Positions 46,001-53,597 of a DNA stretch of 64,000 bases are shown one piece after another. A model generated the notes under the pieces. The model was not told the origin of the DNA and searched no databases. It saw only the letters and a list, made by a program, of their open reading frames with translations. Source of the stretch: Myxococcales bacterium (GTDB taxonomy: Bacteria; Myxococcota_A; Polyangia; Polyangiales; Polyangiaceae); NCBI GenBank assembly GCA_016712525.1, contig JADJQX010000008.1:1618501-1682500 (forward strand), in the 5' to 3' direction. Position 1 is the stretch's first letter, and every line of letters starts with the position of its first letter. The translations under genes were made by a program, and so were the position numbers.

Positions 46001-46247
46001 CCGGCGTCTCGCACGCCGGCCTCGTTGAAGCATTGAGGCCACACACGGGCCACCTTTGAAGTCTTCACATCTCAGGCGTCTCGCACGCCGGCCTCGTTGA
46101 AGCCAGTCGACGTTGAAGTCGAGCTCGCCTGCCGCGAAGCATCTCCGGCGTATCGCACGCCGGCCTCGTCGAAGCGTCTGGGAGGCAACCGCCCAGTGAG
46201 CTCACCTATCTCACCTCCGCCGCCATCGACGCCGGCCTCGTTGAATT
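34048..46247 (+). CRISPR. Very long type I-G CRISPR array, about 168 repeats
   Basis: The repeat is 36 bases: CATCTCCGG, CGTCTCGCACG, CCGGCCTCGTTGAAGC read in order. It forms a hairpin from CCGGCGT and ACGCCGG around a CTCGC loop. Spacers are mostly 35-39 bases and the average period is about 72; extrapolating measured periods gives roughly 168 repeats (a few more or less). I orient it on the plus strand because the sequence after the hairpin ends in GTTGAAGC, like the 8-base 5' handles left by Cas6-type cleavage. The decayed repeats are also mainly at the right end: base changes at the units starting 45563, 45779, 45851, 46068 and 46140, and a heavily altered last unit at 46212. Units 2 and 3 from the left (34103, 34144) are truncated. 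Isolated mutations occur at 35958, 39560, 41948 and 42238. Apparent reading frames inside are repeat artefacts. Confidence 0.97.
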
Positions 46248-46256
46248 CCCGTTTTT

Positions 46257-46286
46257 TCCTGGCGGCGCTTGGTTGCGCCGTCAGGA
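46257..46286. other. Hairpin just beyond the array end
   Basis: TCCTGGCGGCGC and GCGCCGTCAGGA pair over 12 positions (one G-T pair) around a TTGGTT loop, ten bases after the last degenerate repeat. A run of six T lies on its left side (46252-46257), not after it. It is therefore not a standard terminator for rightward transcription, though it may protect or end the precursor crRNA. Confidence 0.5.
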
Positions 46287-46313
46287 AGACTTCACACCGA
46301 GGAAGGGCAGCAC

Positions 46314-46499
46314 ATGGTCACGATCAACCCAAAGGCTCCGAATAACACCTGGCGCCGGGCCTACCTCACGCGGCGCGACGAGTACGATCCACACCACGTT
46401 GTGTGGGTGATACGAACGCGCCCTGACGGCATGCGCCTCGTCCGCGATCCCGCACGGAAAACGACGCAATGGATGCACCCCGACCAGATCGAGGAATAG
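46314..46499 (+). CDS. Small hypothetical protein at array end
   Basis: The reading frame encodes 61 residues from ATG 46314, preceded by GAGGAAGGG at a good distance. The sequence is basic and aromatic (TWRRAYLTRRDEYDPHHVVW, then MRLVRDPARKTTQWMHPDQ), without signal peptide or membrane segment. Codon use is less GC-biased than in neighbouring genes. I recognise no family. It could be a real small gene or chance; the ribosome site is the main support. Confidence 0.45.
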   Translation: MVTINPKAPNNTWRRAYLTRRDEYDPHHVVWVIRTRPDGMRLVRDPARKTTQWMHPDQIEE

Positions 46500-46848
46500 G
46501 CCGGCCCCAGGGCAGCGGCGCGCGGGGTGCGCCGAGCACCTCGCCGCCGCGTCACGTCTTCACCCGGTCCCTGGACCGCGCCAGCGTGACACACTGGGCG
46601 CATGCAACGTTGGTGTGGCGCGCGGAGGCCTGATCATCGGCGACGCCGTGCTTCTCGACTACGGCGCGGCGTTGGCGACCGTGCCCCCCCCTCGTCCATC
46701 GCTCCCGAAGACGCCGCACCTCCGGCATCTCCCGCGCCCTCCGTGGAGCAAAATCGCGCGCCCCGACTTCCTGTCCGCGTCGACACACCGACAGCGCCTC
46801 GCCGGCATCACGAACACCGTCCCATCCCTTCCCAGTTTGGAGGACTCC
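46500..46848. other. Gene-free stretch before the epimerase operon
   Basis: This is a 349-base gap. GGAGG at 46840-46844 is the ribosome site of the next gene. In-frame codons upstream of its ATG lack protein-like composition (runs of Pro and Arg). I see no repeat, palindrome or convincing promoter, although the operon promoter should be here. Confidence 0.5.
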
Positions 46849-47784
46849 ATGAACCATCGAATTCTCATCACCGGCTCATCGGGCCTCGTGGGCGCTGCGC
46901 TCGCGCGGGCCCTCGAACGACGAGGCACCGAGGTCGTACGCTTCGATCTCCGTGCGAGCGGCTCGGCTCACGGTGACGTGCGCGAGCGTGGTCACGTCGC
47001 AAAGGCTGTCGACGACGTATCGGGCGTTGTGCACCTCGCGGCCGTCTCTCGTGTCGTCTGGGGCGAGCGTGATCCCGAGACCTGCTGGGCGACGAACGTC
47101 GACGGTACCCGCTACGTGCTCGAAGAGGCCGAGCGGGCCAGTCGAAGACCCTGGGTAATCTTCGCCAGCAGCCGCGAGGTCTACGGCCAGCCCGAGGTTC
47201 TGCCGGCCACCGAGGATAGCCCGCTACGACCGGTGAACATCTACGGCCGCTCCAAAGTAGAGGGGGAACGTCTGGTCGACGCGGCTCGCGACAAAGGCCT
47301 GCGAGCGTGTACGATCCGGCTCTCCAACGTGTTCGGGTCGCCAGCCGACCACGCCGATCGCGTGATTCCCGCGTTCGCCCGCGGCGCCCTCTCCGGTGGC
47401 GAGCTGCGCGTCGAAGGTCAAACGCATACCTTCGACTTCACGTTCGTCGACGACGTCGTGCGCGGGATCGCATCGTTGGTCGGCGTTCTCTCTGCCGGCG
47501 CCATACCACCCGCGCCGATCCACTTCGTGAGCGGGCGCCCGACGACACTCGGTGACCTCGCAGCTCTCACGATTCGCATCGCGGGCTCGAAGGCAACGAT
47601 CGCCCACGCACCCGCCAGGACGTACGACGTGGGTCACTTCTTCGGCGACAGCACCCGCGCGCGACAGCTCCTCGACTGGCAGCCACACGTACACCTGCAC
47701 GAAGGGCTCGAGCGCCTGCTCCGCGCCCTGCGAGACGAACACGGCTCGAGCTCCTTGTCCGATCGAACGAAGGAAGTGCCATGA
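46849..47784 (+). CDS. NAD-dependent epimerase/dehydratase (SDR family)
   Basis: ATG 46849 has GGAGG five bases upstream and gives 311 residues. The N-terminus is a Rossmann fold with ILITGSSGLVGAALARAL, the GxxGxxG nucleotide motif. VVHLAAVSR follows, then the catalytic pair in VNIYGRSKVEGERL (Tyr-x-x-x-Lys) with the Ser of FASSREVYG. This is the extended short-chain dehydrogenase pattern of nucleotide-sugar epimerases and dehydratases, so it probably makes or modifies a sugar nucleotide. It is first in a four-gene operon with overlapping ends. The next gene is a glycosyltransferase fusion, which would use the sugar. The exact substrate cannot be read from sequence. Confidence 0.88.
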   Translation: MNHRILITGSSGLVGAALARALERRGTEVVRFDLRASGSAHGDVRERGHVAKAVDDVSGVVHLAAVSRVVWGERDPETCWATNVDGTRYVLEEAERASRRPWVIFASSREVYGQPEVLPATEDSPLRPVNIYGRSKVEGERLVDAARDKGLRACTIRLSNVFGSPADHADRVIPAFARGALSGGELRVEGQTHTFDFTFVDDVVRGIASLVGVLSAGAIPPAPIHFVSGRPTTLGDLAALTIRIAGSKATIAHAPARTYDVGHFFGDSTRARQLLDWQPHVHLHEGLERLLRALRDEHGSSSLSDRTKEVP

Positions 47785-50132
47785 AGATCCTCAAAGTCAT
47801 CCACGGCTACCCCATGCGGTACAACGCGGGCTCCGAGGTCTACAGCCAAACGTTGTGCCATGGCCTCGCCGAACGCCACGAGGTCCACGTGTTCACGCGC
47901 GAAGAAGACGCCTTTGCGAGCGACTTCCGCCTGCGCACGGAGCACGACGAGGACGACCCTCGCATCACGGTCCACGTCGTCAACAACCCACGGTACAAGG
48001 ATCGCTACCGCGCGAGCGGCGTCGACGAACGCTTCGCGGAGGTCCTCGCGCGCGTTCGGCCGGACGTGGTTCACGTTGGCCACCTGAACCACCTCTCGAC
48101 CTCCCTCCTGCGCGAGGCGGCGGTGCGCGAGGTCCCCATCGTCTTCACGTTGCACGACTACTGGCTGATGTGCCCACGCGGTCAGTTCATGCAAATGTTC
48201 CCCGAGGACCCGACGGTTCTCTGGGCTGCCTGCGACGGACAAGAGGACCGAAAGTGTGCCGAGCGCTGTTACGCACGCTACTTCAGCGGCGCGGAGGAAG
48301 AGCACGAGGCCGACGTGGCCTACTGGACCGATTGGGTCGGTCGGCGCATGAGGCATGTGCGACAGATGAGCGAGCTCGTCGACCTCTTCATCGCGCCCGC
48401 AAAGTACCTCAACGACCGCTACCGCGACGCGTTCGGCCTCCCCGAGAGCAAGCTCGTGTACCTAGACTACGGCTTTGCCCGCGAGCGTATTCGCGAGCGG
48501 CAGCGCACCCCAGGGGAGCCGTTTACGTTCGGGTACATCGGCACGCACATACCCGCGAAAGGCATCCACGACCTCATCCGCGCCTTCGGCCGCCTCGACG
48601 GCGACGCTCGCCTGCGCATTTGGGGCCGGCCGCGAGGGCAGGACACCGACGCCCTGAAGGGCATCGCGGCGACGCTCCCCCGCGGGGTCGCCCAGCGGGT
48701 CGAGTGGCTCAGCGAGTACAAGAACAAGGAGATCGTCACCGACGTCTTCAATCATTGCGACGCGATCGTCGTACCCTCGGTGTGGGTAGAGAACTCGCCA
48801 CTCGTGATCCACGAAGCGCAACAGGCGCGCGTCCCCGTGATCACGGCAAACGTCGGCGGGATGGCCGAGTACGTCCAGCACGAGGTCAACGGTCTTCTCT
48901 TCGAGCATCGCTCGGTCGCCGCGCTCGCGCAGCAGATGCAGCGACTCGTCAACGAGCGAGGGCTCGCCGCGAAGCTCGGCTCACGCGGCTACCTGTTCAG
49001 TGACACGGGCGACATCCCCGACATCGGCACGCACGTCCGCGAGGTCGAGGAGATCTACGCGCAGGTCATACGCCGACACCGCTCCACGCGCATCGAGAGG
49101 CGCGAAGGGCCGTGGCGCATCACGTTCGACACGAACCCGGATCTCTGCAACCTCAAGTGCATCATGTGCGAGGAGCACTCCTCCCATAGCCCGCTTCAGC
49201 TCCGCCGAAAGGAAGCTGGGCGGGCACGGCGGGAGATGCCGTTCGAGCTCATCGAGCGGGTCGTCGCCGAGGCTGCCCCGCGGGGGCTCAGGGAGATCAT
49301 CCCATCGACGATGGGCGAGCCGCTTCTCTACGAGCACTTCGAGCGCATTATCGGCCTTTGCCACCGCTACGATCTGCGGTTGAACCTGACGACGAACGGC
49401 ACCTTCCCACGCCTCGGCGCCGAAGGGTGGGCCAAGCTCATCGTACCCATCACGTCGGACGTGAAGATCTCGTGGAACGGCTCTACCAAGGCAACGCACG
49501 AGGCCATCATGCTCGGCAGCCGATGGGAGAGCATGGTCGACAACGTACGCGCGTTCATCGCCGTCCGTGACGCCCACGCCGCTGCCGGAGGCAACCGCTG
49601 CCGGGTGACGTTCCAGCTCACGTTTCTGGAGTCCAATGTGCACGAGCTGGCCGGCATCGTGCGACTCGCGATCGACATGGGCGTCGACAGGGTGAAGGGG
49701 CACCACCTTTGGGCCCACTTCGACGAGATTCGAGACCAATCGATGCGCCGTAGCCCCGAGGCGGTGACGCGATGGAACGAAGCCGTTCTCGCGGCGCGTG
49801 AGGTCGCGGCCGAGCGGCGCCTCCCGAACGGGGAGCCTCTCCTCCTCGAGAACCTCTTCCTCCTCGACACGAGCACGACCGAGGATATCGCTCCGGGCGG
49901 GCGGTGCCCATTCCTTGGGCAGGAGGCGTGGGTGAGCGCCGAGGGGCGCTTCAATCCGTGCTGCGCCCCTGACGCCGAACGTCGTACCCTCGGAGAGCTC
50001 GGGGACCTGACGAGCCAGGGGATCCTCGAGATATGGAACGGTGACACATACCGCGAGCTGACCTCGACCTACCGGAACCGTCGCCTCTGCCTCGGCTGCA
50101 ACATGCGGAAACCCGCTGAAGGTGCCTCATGA
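47781..50132 (+). CDS. Glycosyltransferase family 4 fused to radical SAM/SPASM-like enzyme
   Basis: The product has 783 residues from an ATG overlapping the previous stop. Residues 1 to about 430 are a GT-B glycosyltransferase: KVIHGYPMRYNAGSEVYSQ at the N-terminus, PIVFTLHDYWLMCPRG, and the donor site VVPSVWVENSPLVIHEAQQARVPVI with the E-x7-E-type motif. Residues about 440-650 are a radical SAM domain with CNLKCIMC (C456, C460, C463), binding a 4Fe-4S cluster. Further Cys in GGRCPFLGQEAWVS, FNPCCAPD and LCLGCNMRK at the C-terminus resemble a SPASM-type auxiliary cluster domain. The fusion implies coupled sugar transfer and radical chemistry on the same acceptor, perhaps a glycan, lipid or peptide. 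I know no characterised enzyme with this arrangement. Confidence 0.85.
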   Translation: MKILKVIHGYPMRYNAGSEVYSQTLCHGLAERHEVHVFTREEDAFASDFRLRTEHDEDDPRITVHVVNNPRYKDRYRASGVDERFAEVLARVRPDVVHVGHLNHLSTSLLREAAVREVPIVFTLHDYWLMCPRGQFMQMFPEDPTVLWAACDGQEDRKCAERCYARYFSGAEEEHEADVAYWTDWVGRRMRHVRQMSELVDLFIAPAKYLNDRYRDAFGLPESKLVYLDYGFARERIRERQRTPGEPFTFGYIGTHIPAKGIHDLIRAFGRLDGDARLRIWGRPRGQDTDALKGIAATLPRGVAQRVEWLSEYKNKEIVTDVFNHCDAIVVPSVWVENSPLVIHEAQQARVPVITANVGGMAEYVQHEVNGLLFEHRSVAALAQQMQRLVNERGLAAKLGSRGYLFSDTGDIPDIGTHVREVEEIYAQVIRRHRSTRIERREGPWRITFDTNPDLCNLKCIMCEEHSSHSPLQLRRKEAGRARREMPFELIERVVAEAAPRGLREIIPSTMGEPLLYEHFERIIGLCHRYDLRLNLTTNGTFPRLGAEGWAKLIVPITSDVKISWNGSTKATHEAIMLGSRWESMVDNVRAFIAVRDAHAAAGGNRCRVTFQLTFLESNVHELAGIVRLAIDMGVDRVKGHHLWAHFDEIRDQSMRRSPEAVTRWNEAVLAAREVAAERRLPNGEPLLLENLFLLDTSTTEDIAPGGRCPFLGQEAWVSAEGRFNPCCAPDAERRTLGELGDLTSQGILEIWNGDTYRELTSTYRNRRLCLGCNMRKPAEGAS

Positions 50133-50878
50133 GCTGGAGAACCTGGGTCGTGAGCCCCGATGCCTCGCACCATCTCGACGGAGGCGGCGCGCCAGCCTAC
50201 GCGGAGCGCTTCGATGAGGTCCTGAAGTTCCACGCTCCCGGGCTCGCGCCGGTTCGTCGCGCCGGCCGCGCGTGGCACGTCCGCCCCGACGGAGCCCCCG
50301 CCTACGAAAGGCGCTTCCTGCGGACCTTCGGGTTCTATGAAGGGCGCGCCGCAGTCATCGACGACGACGGCTGGCACCACATCGGCCCGGACGGGCACGC
50401 CCCGTACCGAGAGCGCTACGCCTGGTGCGGCAACGTCCAGGAAGGCCTGTGCCCGGTCCGCAAGGCCGACGGCGGATACCATCACATCGACGTCGAAGGG
50501 CGTGCAGCCTACGCGACACGCTTTCGGTACGCGGGCGACTTCCGCGATGGCATCGCCGTCGTTCAGACCGCCGACGGCCGCTCGACGCATGTTCGGCCCA
50601 ACGGCGACCTCCTGCACGGGCGGCGGTTCATCGACCTCGACGTGTTTCACAAGGGCTTCGCGAGAGCCCGCGACGACGGCGGCTGGATGCACGTCGACGT
50701 GGAGGGGAGTCCGGTCTATGCCCGACGCTTCGCCGCCGTCGAGCCATTTTACAATGGCCAGGCAAGGGTCGAGCGCCTCGACGGCGGGCTCGAGGTCATC
50801 GACGAACAAGGCAATACGGTCGTCGAACTGAGGCCTGAACGCTGCACCGCGCTCCGTGCTCGCGGGGTGGCGCGATGA
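50129..50878 (+). CDS. WG-repeat-like protein
   Basis: The product has 249 residues starting in an ATGA overlap. It is built almost wholly of repeats of about 23 residues with the plan Y-x-x-RF-x-x-V-x-x-F-x-x-G-x-A-x-V-x-x-x-DG-x-x-HI-x-x-x-G: for example GFYEGRAAVIDDDGWHHIGP, VQEGLCPVRKADGGYHHIDV and VFHKGFARARDDGGWMHVDV. These resemble WG/KWG beta repeats. There is no signal peptide or enzyme motif. It is probably a scaffold or binding protein for the enzymes encoded on either side; it overlaps both neighbours by four bases, so equal dosage seems important. Confidence 0.8.
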   Translation: MSWRTWVVSPDASHHLDGGGAPAYAERFDEVLKFHAPGLAPVRRAGRAWHVRPDGAPAYERRFLRTFGFYEGRAAVIDDDGWHHIGPDGHAPYRERYAWCGNVQEGLCPVRKADGGYHHIDVEGRAAYATRFRYAGDFRDGIAVVQTADGRSTHVRPNGDLLHGRRFIDLDVFHKGFARARDDGGWMHVDVEGSPVYARRFAAVEPFYNGQARVERLDGGLEVIDEQGNTVVELRPERCTALRARGVAR

Positions 50879-52185
50879 GGGACAGCGACTGGGTCATACC
50901 CCCTACGACGCTCGCGTGGCTCGAAGCCGTGCCTCGCGAGCGGGCGGTCGCGATGTTGATTCGTCACTCGGTGAGAGCCGACCTCGCGCCCAACGAGGTG
51001 GGATACACACTCCCGATCACCGACGACGGCCACCGGCTCGCTCGGGAGCTCGGTACGAAGCTCCGTGGCCGCCTCCGAGCCGTCCACGCGAGCCCCCTTC
51101 TGCGCACGGTGCAGACAGGTGAGCGCCTCGCCGAGGGCGCAGGGCTCGCCGACGAGGTTTCGCCCGATCGGATGCTCGGCGATCCGGGGGTCTTCGTCGT
51201 CGATGATCGAGCCGACGCGACGTGGCGGTCGCTGGGGCACGAAGGGGTCATGCGCCGCCTCGTCGAGGGCAGGGAAATTCTTCCGGGTTGCGCCGACGCC
51301 GACGCCGCAGCCCGTGCCCTGGCGAAACACATGCTCGCAGCATCGAAGCGGACACCGGGGATTCATGCATTCGTGACGCACGACTCGTTGATTACCGCAA
51401 CGTGTGCGCGCCTCCTCGGCGAGCCCCTCACACCGGCCGACTGGCCCGGGTACCTGGAGGCGGCCTTCTTCTGGGAAGAGGGCGACGGCGTCCACGTGAG
51501 GTACCGCGATCGCCGGCGCACTCTACCCGAGCCGCTCGTCGATCTCACCGAGGCTCATGTGGTTGCGTTGGCGCGTCGCGAGGTGGGGGCGACCCTCGGC
51601 CTCGATTGCCCAGCGCGCTTCTTCCTCGCGGGAGGCGTATTCAAGACGCTCCTCACGGGAAAGCCGCCGCGGGACCTCGACATCTGGGCCGCAACCCCAT
51701 CGGACCGAGCCCTCGTCGAGGCCCGCCTCGTCGAGCGTGGGGCCGAGCGCCTTCCCGAACGGCCCTACACCCAAGCTTTCCGGATGCGCGGACGGGAGAT
51801 CGAGGTGTCGCTGCAAACGGAGCCGAGCGTTCTCGAAGAGCGCCTGGCAGGCTTCGACCTCGCGCTGTCGTCCATCGGGGCCGAGCACAGTCCGACCGAC
51901 CAATGGCGCGCCGTCGTTCATCCCCTCGCGCGAGCGTCCGCTTCGAAGCGGCAAGTGCTGCTCCTCGACGAGCTACGAAACTGGAAGCATGCCCTCTCCT
52001 CCCTCGTTCGCCTGCGGCGCTACGCGATGGAGCTCGGATTCGAGGCGCGCGCTTCGGACGAGCAGCGCCTCTGGGCGCTCTTCGACCAACAGCCGCCCGA
52101 GATGCGCCACGGAATGATCGAGCGTTTCCGCGCGAGCGCAAGCTTCGACCCCGTTCTCGCCGAGCTGGCATCGCGCCGACCATGA
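50875..52185 (+). CDS. Histidine phosphatase fused to nucleotidyltransferase-like domain
   Basis: The product has 436 residues from an ATGA overlap. The N-terminal half is a histidine-phosphatase fold: MLIRHSVRADL with Arg30-His31 (the usual RHG is RHS), HASPLLRTVQTGERLAEG with the second Arg, and AFVTHDSLITATCARLLG with the C-terminal His. The C-terminal half, from about residue 230, has FLAGGVFKTLLTGKPPRDLDIW, the GG...DLD pattern of polymerase-beta-type nucleotidyltransferases. A helical tail follows. The pair of activities would remove a phosphate and add a nucleotide or nucleotide-derived group to a common substrate. It is the last gene in the operon. The fusion is unfamiliar to me. Confidence 0.8.
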   Translation: MRDSDWVIPPTTLAWLEAVPRERAVAMLIRHSVRADLAPNEVGYTLPITDDGHRLARELGTKLRGRLRAVHASPLLRTVQTGERLAEGAGLADEVSPDRMLGDPGVFVVDDRADATWRSLGHEGVMRRLVEGREILPGCADADAAARALAKHMLAASKRTPGIHAFVTHDSLITATCARLLGEPLTPADWPGYLEAAFFWEEGDGVHVRYRDRRRTLPEPLVDLTEAHVVALARREVGATLGLDCPARFFLAGGVFKTLLTGKPPRDLDIWAATPSDRALVEARLVERGAERLPERPYTQAFRMRGREIEVSLQTEPSVLEERLAGFDLALSSIGAEHSPTDQWRAVVHPLARASASKRQVLLLDELRNWKHALSSLVRLRRYAMELGFEARASDEQRLWALFDQQPPEMRHGMIERFRASASFDPVLAELASRRP

Positions 52186-52287
52186 GCCCGTCTTGCTCGA
52201 AGTGTTCGCGTCGGCACACTCCGACCGGAGACAAAACCACTTCACTCTATCTACATTTGAAGGCAATATGTCTCCGAGGCGACCCGG

Positions 52288-52881
52288 GTGTTCGAGCGTG
52301 AAATCGAGCTGTTCCGCCAGCATGGCGGCGTCCTCCGCATGTCCGAAGCGCTGCGGCTCGGCATCAACCGGAAGACGCTCTACGCGATGCGAGACGCCGG
52401 CGTCGTGGTGCCCGTCTCCCGAGGGGTGTACCGCCTCGCGGCGCTCGACCCGCTCGCACACCCAGACCTCGTCACGGTGGCCAAGCGCGTCCCGCAGGGC
52501 GTCCTCTGCCTCATCTCCGCGCTCTCGTTCCACGAGCTGACGACGCAGGTGCCGCACACGATCGACGTCGCGCTCGAGCGGGGCAAGACGAAGCCGCGTC
52601 TCGACTACCCGCCGACGCGCTTCTTCTGGTTCTCGGGCCCGGCGTTCGACGAGGGCATCGAGACGCACGAGCTCGACGGTGTACGTGTACGCATCTACGC
52701 CCCGGAGAAGACCCTCGTCGACTGCTTTCGCTACCGGAACCAGATCGGCATGGACGTGGTCCTGGAGGCGCTGCGGCTTTGGCGTGAGCGCCGCAAGAAG
52801 AAGCTCGACGTGCTCCTGAAGTACGCCCGCATGCGCCACGTCGAGCGCGCGATGCGCCCCTACCTGGAGGCGATGCAGTGA
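52288..52881 (+). CDS. abiEi: AbiEi-family antitoxin (type IV toxin-antitoxin)
   Basis: The product has 197 residues from GTG 52288; the ribosome site is weak, and an out-of-frame ATG lies at 52268. The N-terminal winged helix reads ELFRQHGGVLRMSEALRLG, then TLYAMRDAGVVVPVSRGVYRL. The C-terminal domain (LISALSFHELTTQVPHTIDVAL, APEKTLVDCFRYR, LKYARMRHVERAMRPYLEA) is the typical AbiEi shape and length. The protein represses its own operon and neutralises the partner AbiEii nucleotidyltransferase. It overlaps the toxin remnant by four bases (GTGA). The upstream 100 bases are AT-richer than average, as expected for an autoregulated promoter. It appears intact although the toxin is not. Confidence 0.85.
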   Translation: MFEREIELFRQHGGVLRMSEALRLGINRKTLYAMRDAGVVVPVSRGVYRLAALDPLAHPDLVTVAKRVPQGVLCLISALSFHELTTQVPHTIDVALERGKTKPRLDYPPTRFFWFSGPAFDEGIETHELDGVRVRIYAPEKTLVDCFRYRNQIGMDVVLEALRLWRERRKKKLDVLLKYARMRHVERAMRPYLEAMQ

Positions 52882-53313
52882 CCGGCAAGAACCGGAGTGG
52901 ACGTAGTCCATCCTGCTGGACGGAGTCCGCGGAGGACCCTACGGCGTGAGCATCGACCGCGCCGGGCGTGACGACATCGCCGAAGCTTCTACGACGTGTG
53001 GCTGCTCGCGAGACAGTTTGCCTTCGACGGCACGGTGCTCGCGAAGGCCATCGCCGCCACCTTCGCGAACCGCGAGACCGCCATCGACGTCGAGCCGATC
53101 GCGTTCACATCGAGCTTCACCGAGCAGGTAAGGACCGTGACGCAGTGGAGCGCGTTCCGAAAGAAGCTCCCGAACACCGAGTGCCCGGAGTCGCTCGCCG
53201 AGCTCGTGCCGCTCCTCGCCCAGTTCCTGCTGCCGGTGGCGCGTGCTTGCGCGGGCGGCGAGAGCTTCGACCAACGCTGGCCACCGGGCGGCCCGTGGAC
53301 GGGCGACACGTGA
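52878..53313 (+). pseudogene. AbiEii toxin remnant, most of the nucleotidyltransferase lost
   Basis: The frame opens at GTG 52878 as MTGKNRSG, the usual AbiEii start, but hits a stop within 24 codons. In another frame, from about 52984 to 53313, the C-terminus survives: SFYDVWLLARQFAFDG, PIAFTSSFTEQ, TQWSAFRKK, and the final WPPGGPWTGDT, all hallmarks of AbiEii C-termini. The central 200-odd residues, including the GS-x10-DxD nucleotidyltransferase motif, are gone. A deletion plus frameshift best explains it. No active toxin can be made. Confidence 0.8.
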
Positions 53314-53526
53314 GGGACACGAGCGCCCGGGTCACGCCCCGCGAAATGCAAATCGCGCGACCCTCCGTTTCAAATCGCCCGGCTCGCGCTCGCTCGCTCG
53401 TGACGCCCACCTCGGCGCGCTCCGGGGGGCACCCATCACGGCACCCCTATTTTTCTCGCACATCGTAGCGTTCTGCGTGCCATGCTACGTGCCGCGAGGA
53501 AGCGACCGCAAGCGACAGAAACCTCC

Positions 53527-53568
53527 AACTCCAGGCGCCTGGAGTTCCAACTCCAGGCGCCTGGAGTT
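53527..53568 (+). promoter_or_regulatory. Paired palindrome upstream of the P2 gene
   Basis: Two perfect copies of AACTCCAGGCGCCTGGAGTT lie at 53527-53546 and 53549-53568, again with a 22-base period, ending 29 bases before the ATG. Compared with the pair before P1, T has become C at position 5 and A has become G at position 16, which keeps each palindrome perfect. It is predicted to be the operator for P2. Confidence 0.7.
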
Positions 53569-53597
53569 GGACGATCGCACGAACGAAGGGGACGACG

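Noticed and set aside
34048..46247. Dozens of long reading frames encoding peptides such as ASTRPACETPEM, LQRGRRARRRR, ISGVSHAGLVEA and SPASRTPASLK at a regular period.
   Set aside because: These are translations of the 36-base CRISPR repeat in six frames; the period equals repeat plus spacer and the rest is spacer.
34048..46247. Leftward orientation of the array, with the leader near 46.3 kb.
   Set aside because: The reverse repeat would leave only five bases after the hairpin, the decayed repeats are mainly at that end, and the A/T-rich stretch next to the array lies on the P1 side. The damaged units at 34103-34175 leave some doubt.
46252..46286. Hairpin with a T run as terminator for the CRISPR transcript.
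   Set aside because: The six T precede the stem on the plus strand and would be A residues after the stem on the minus strand, so it is not an intrinsic terminator in either direction.
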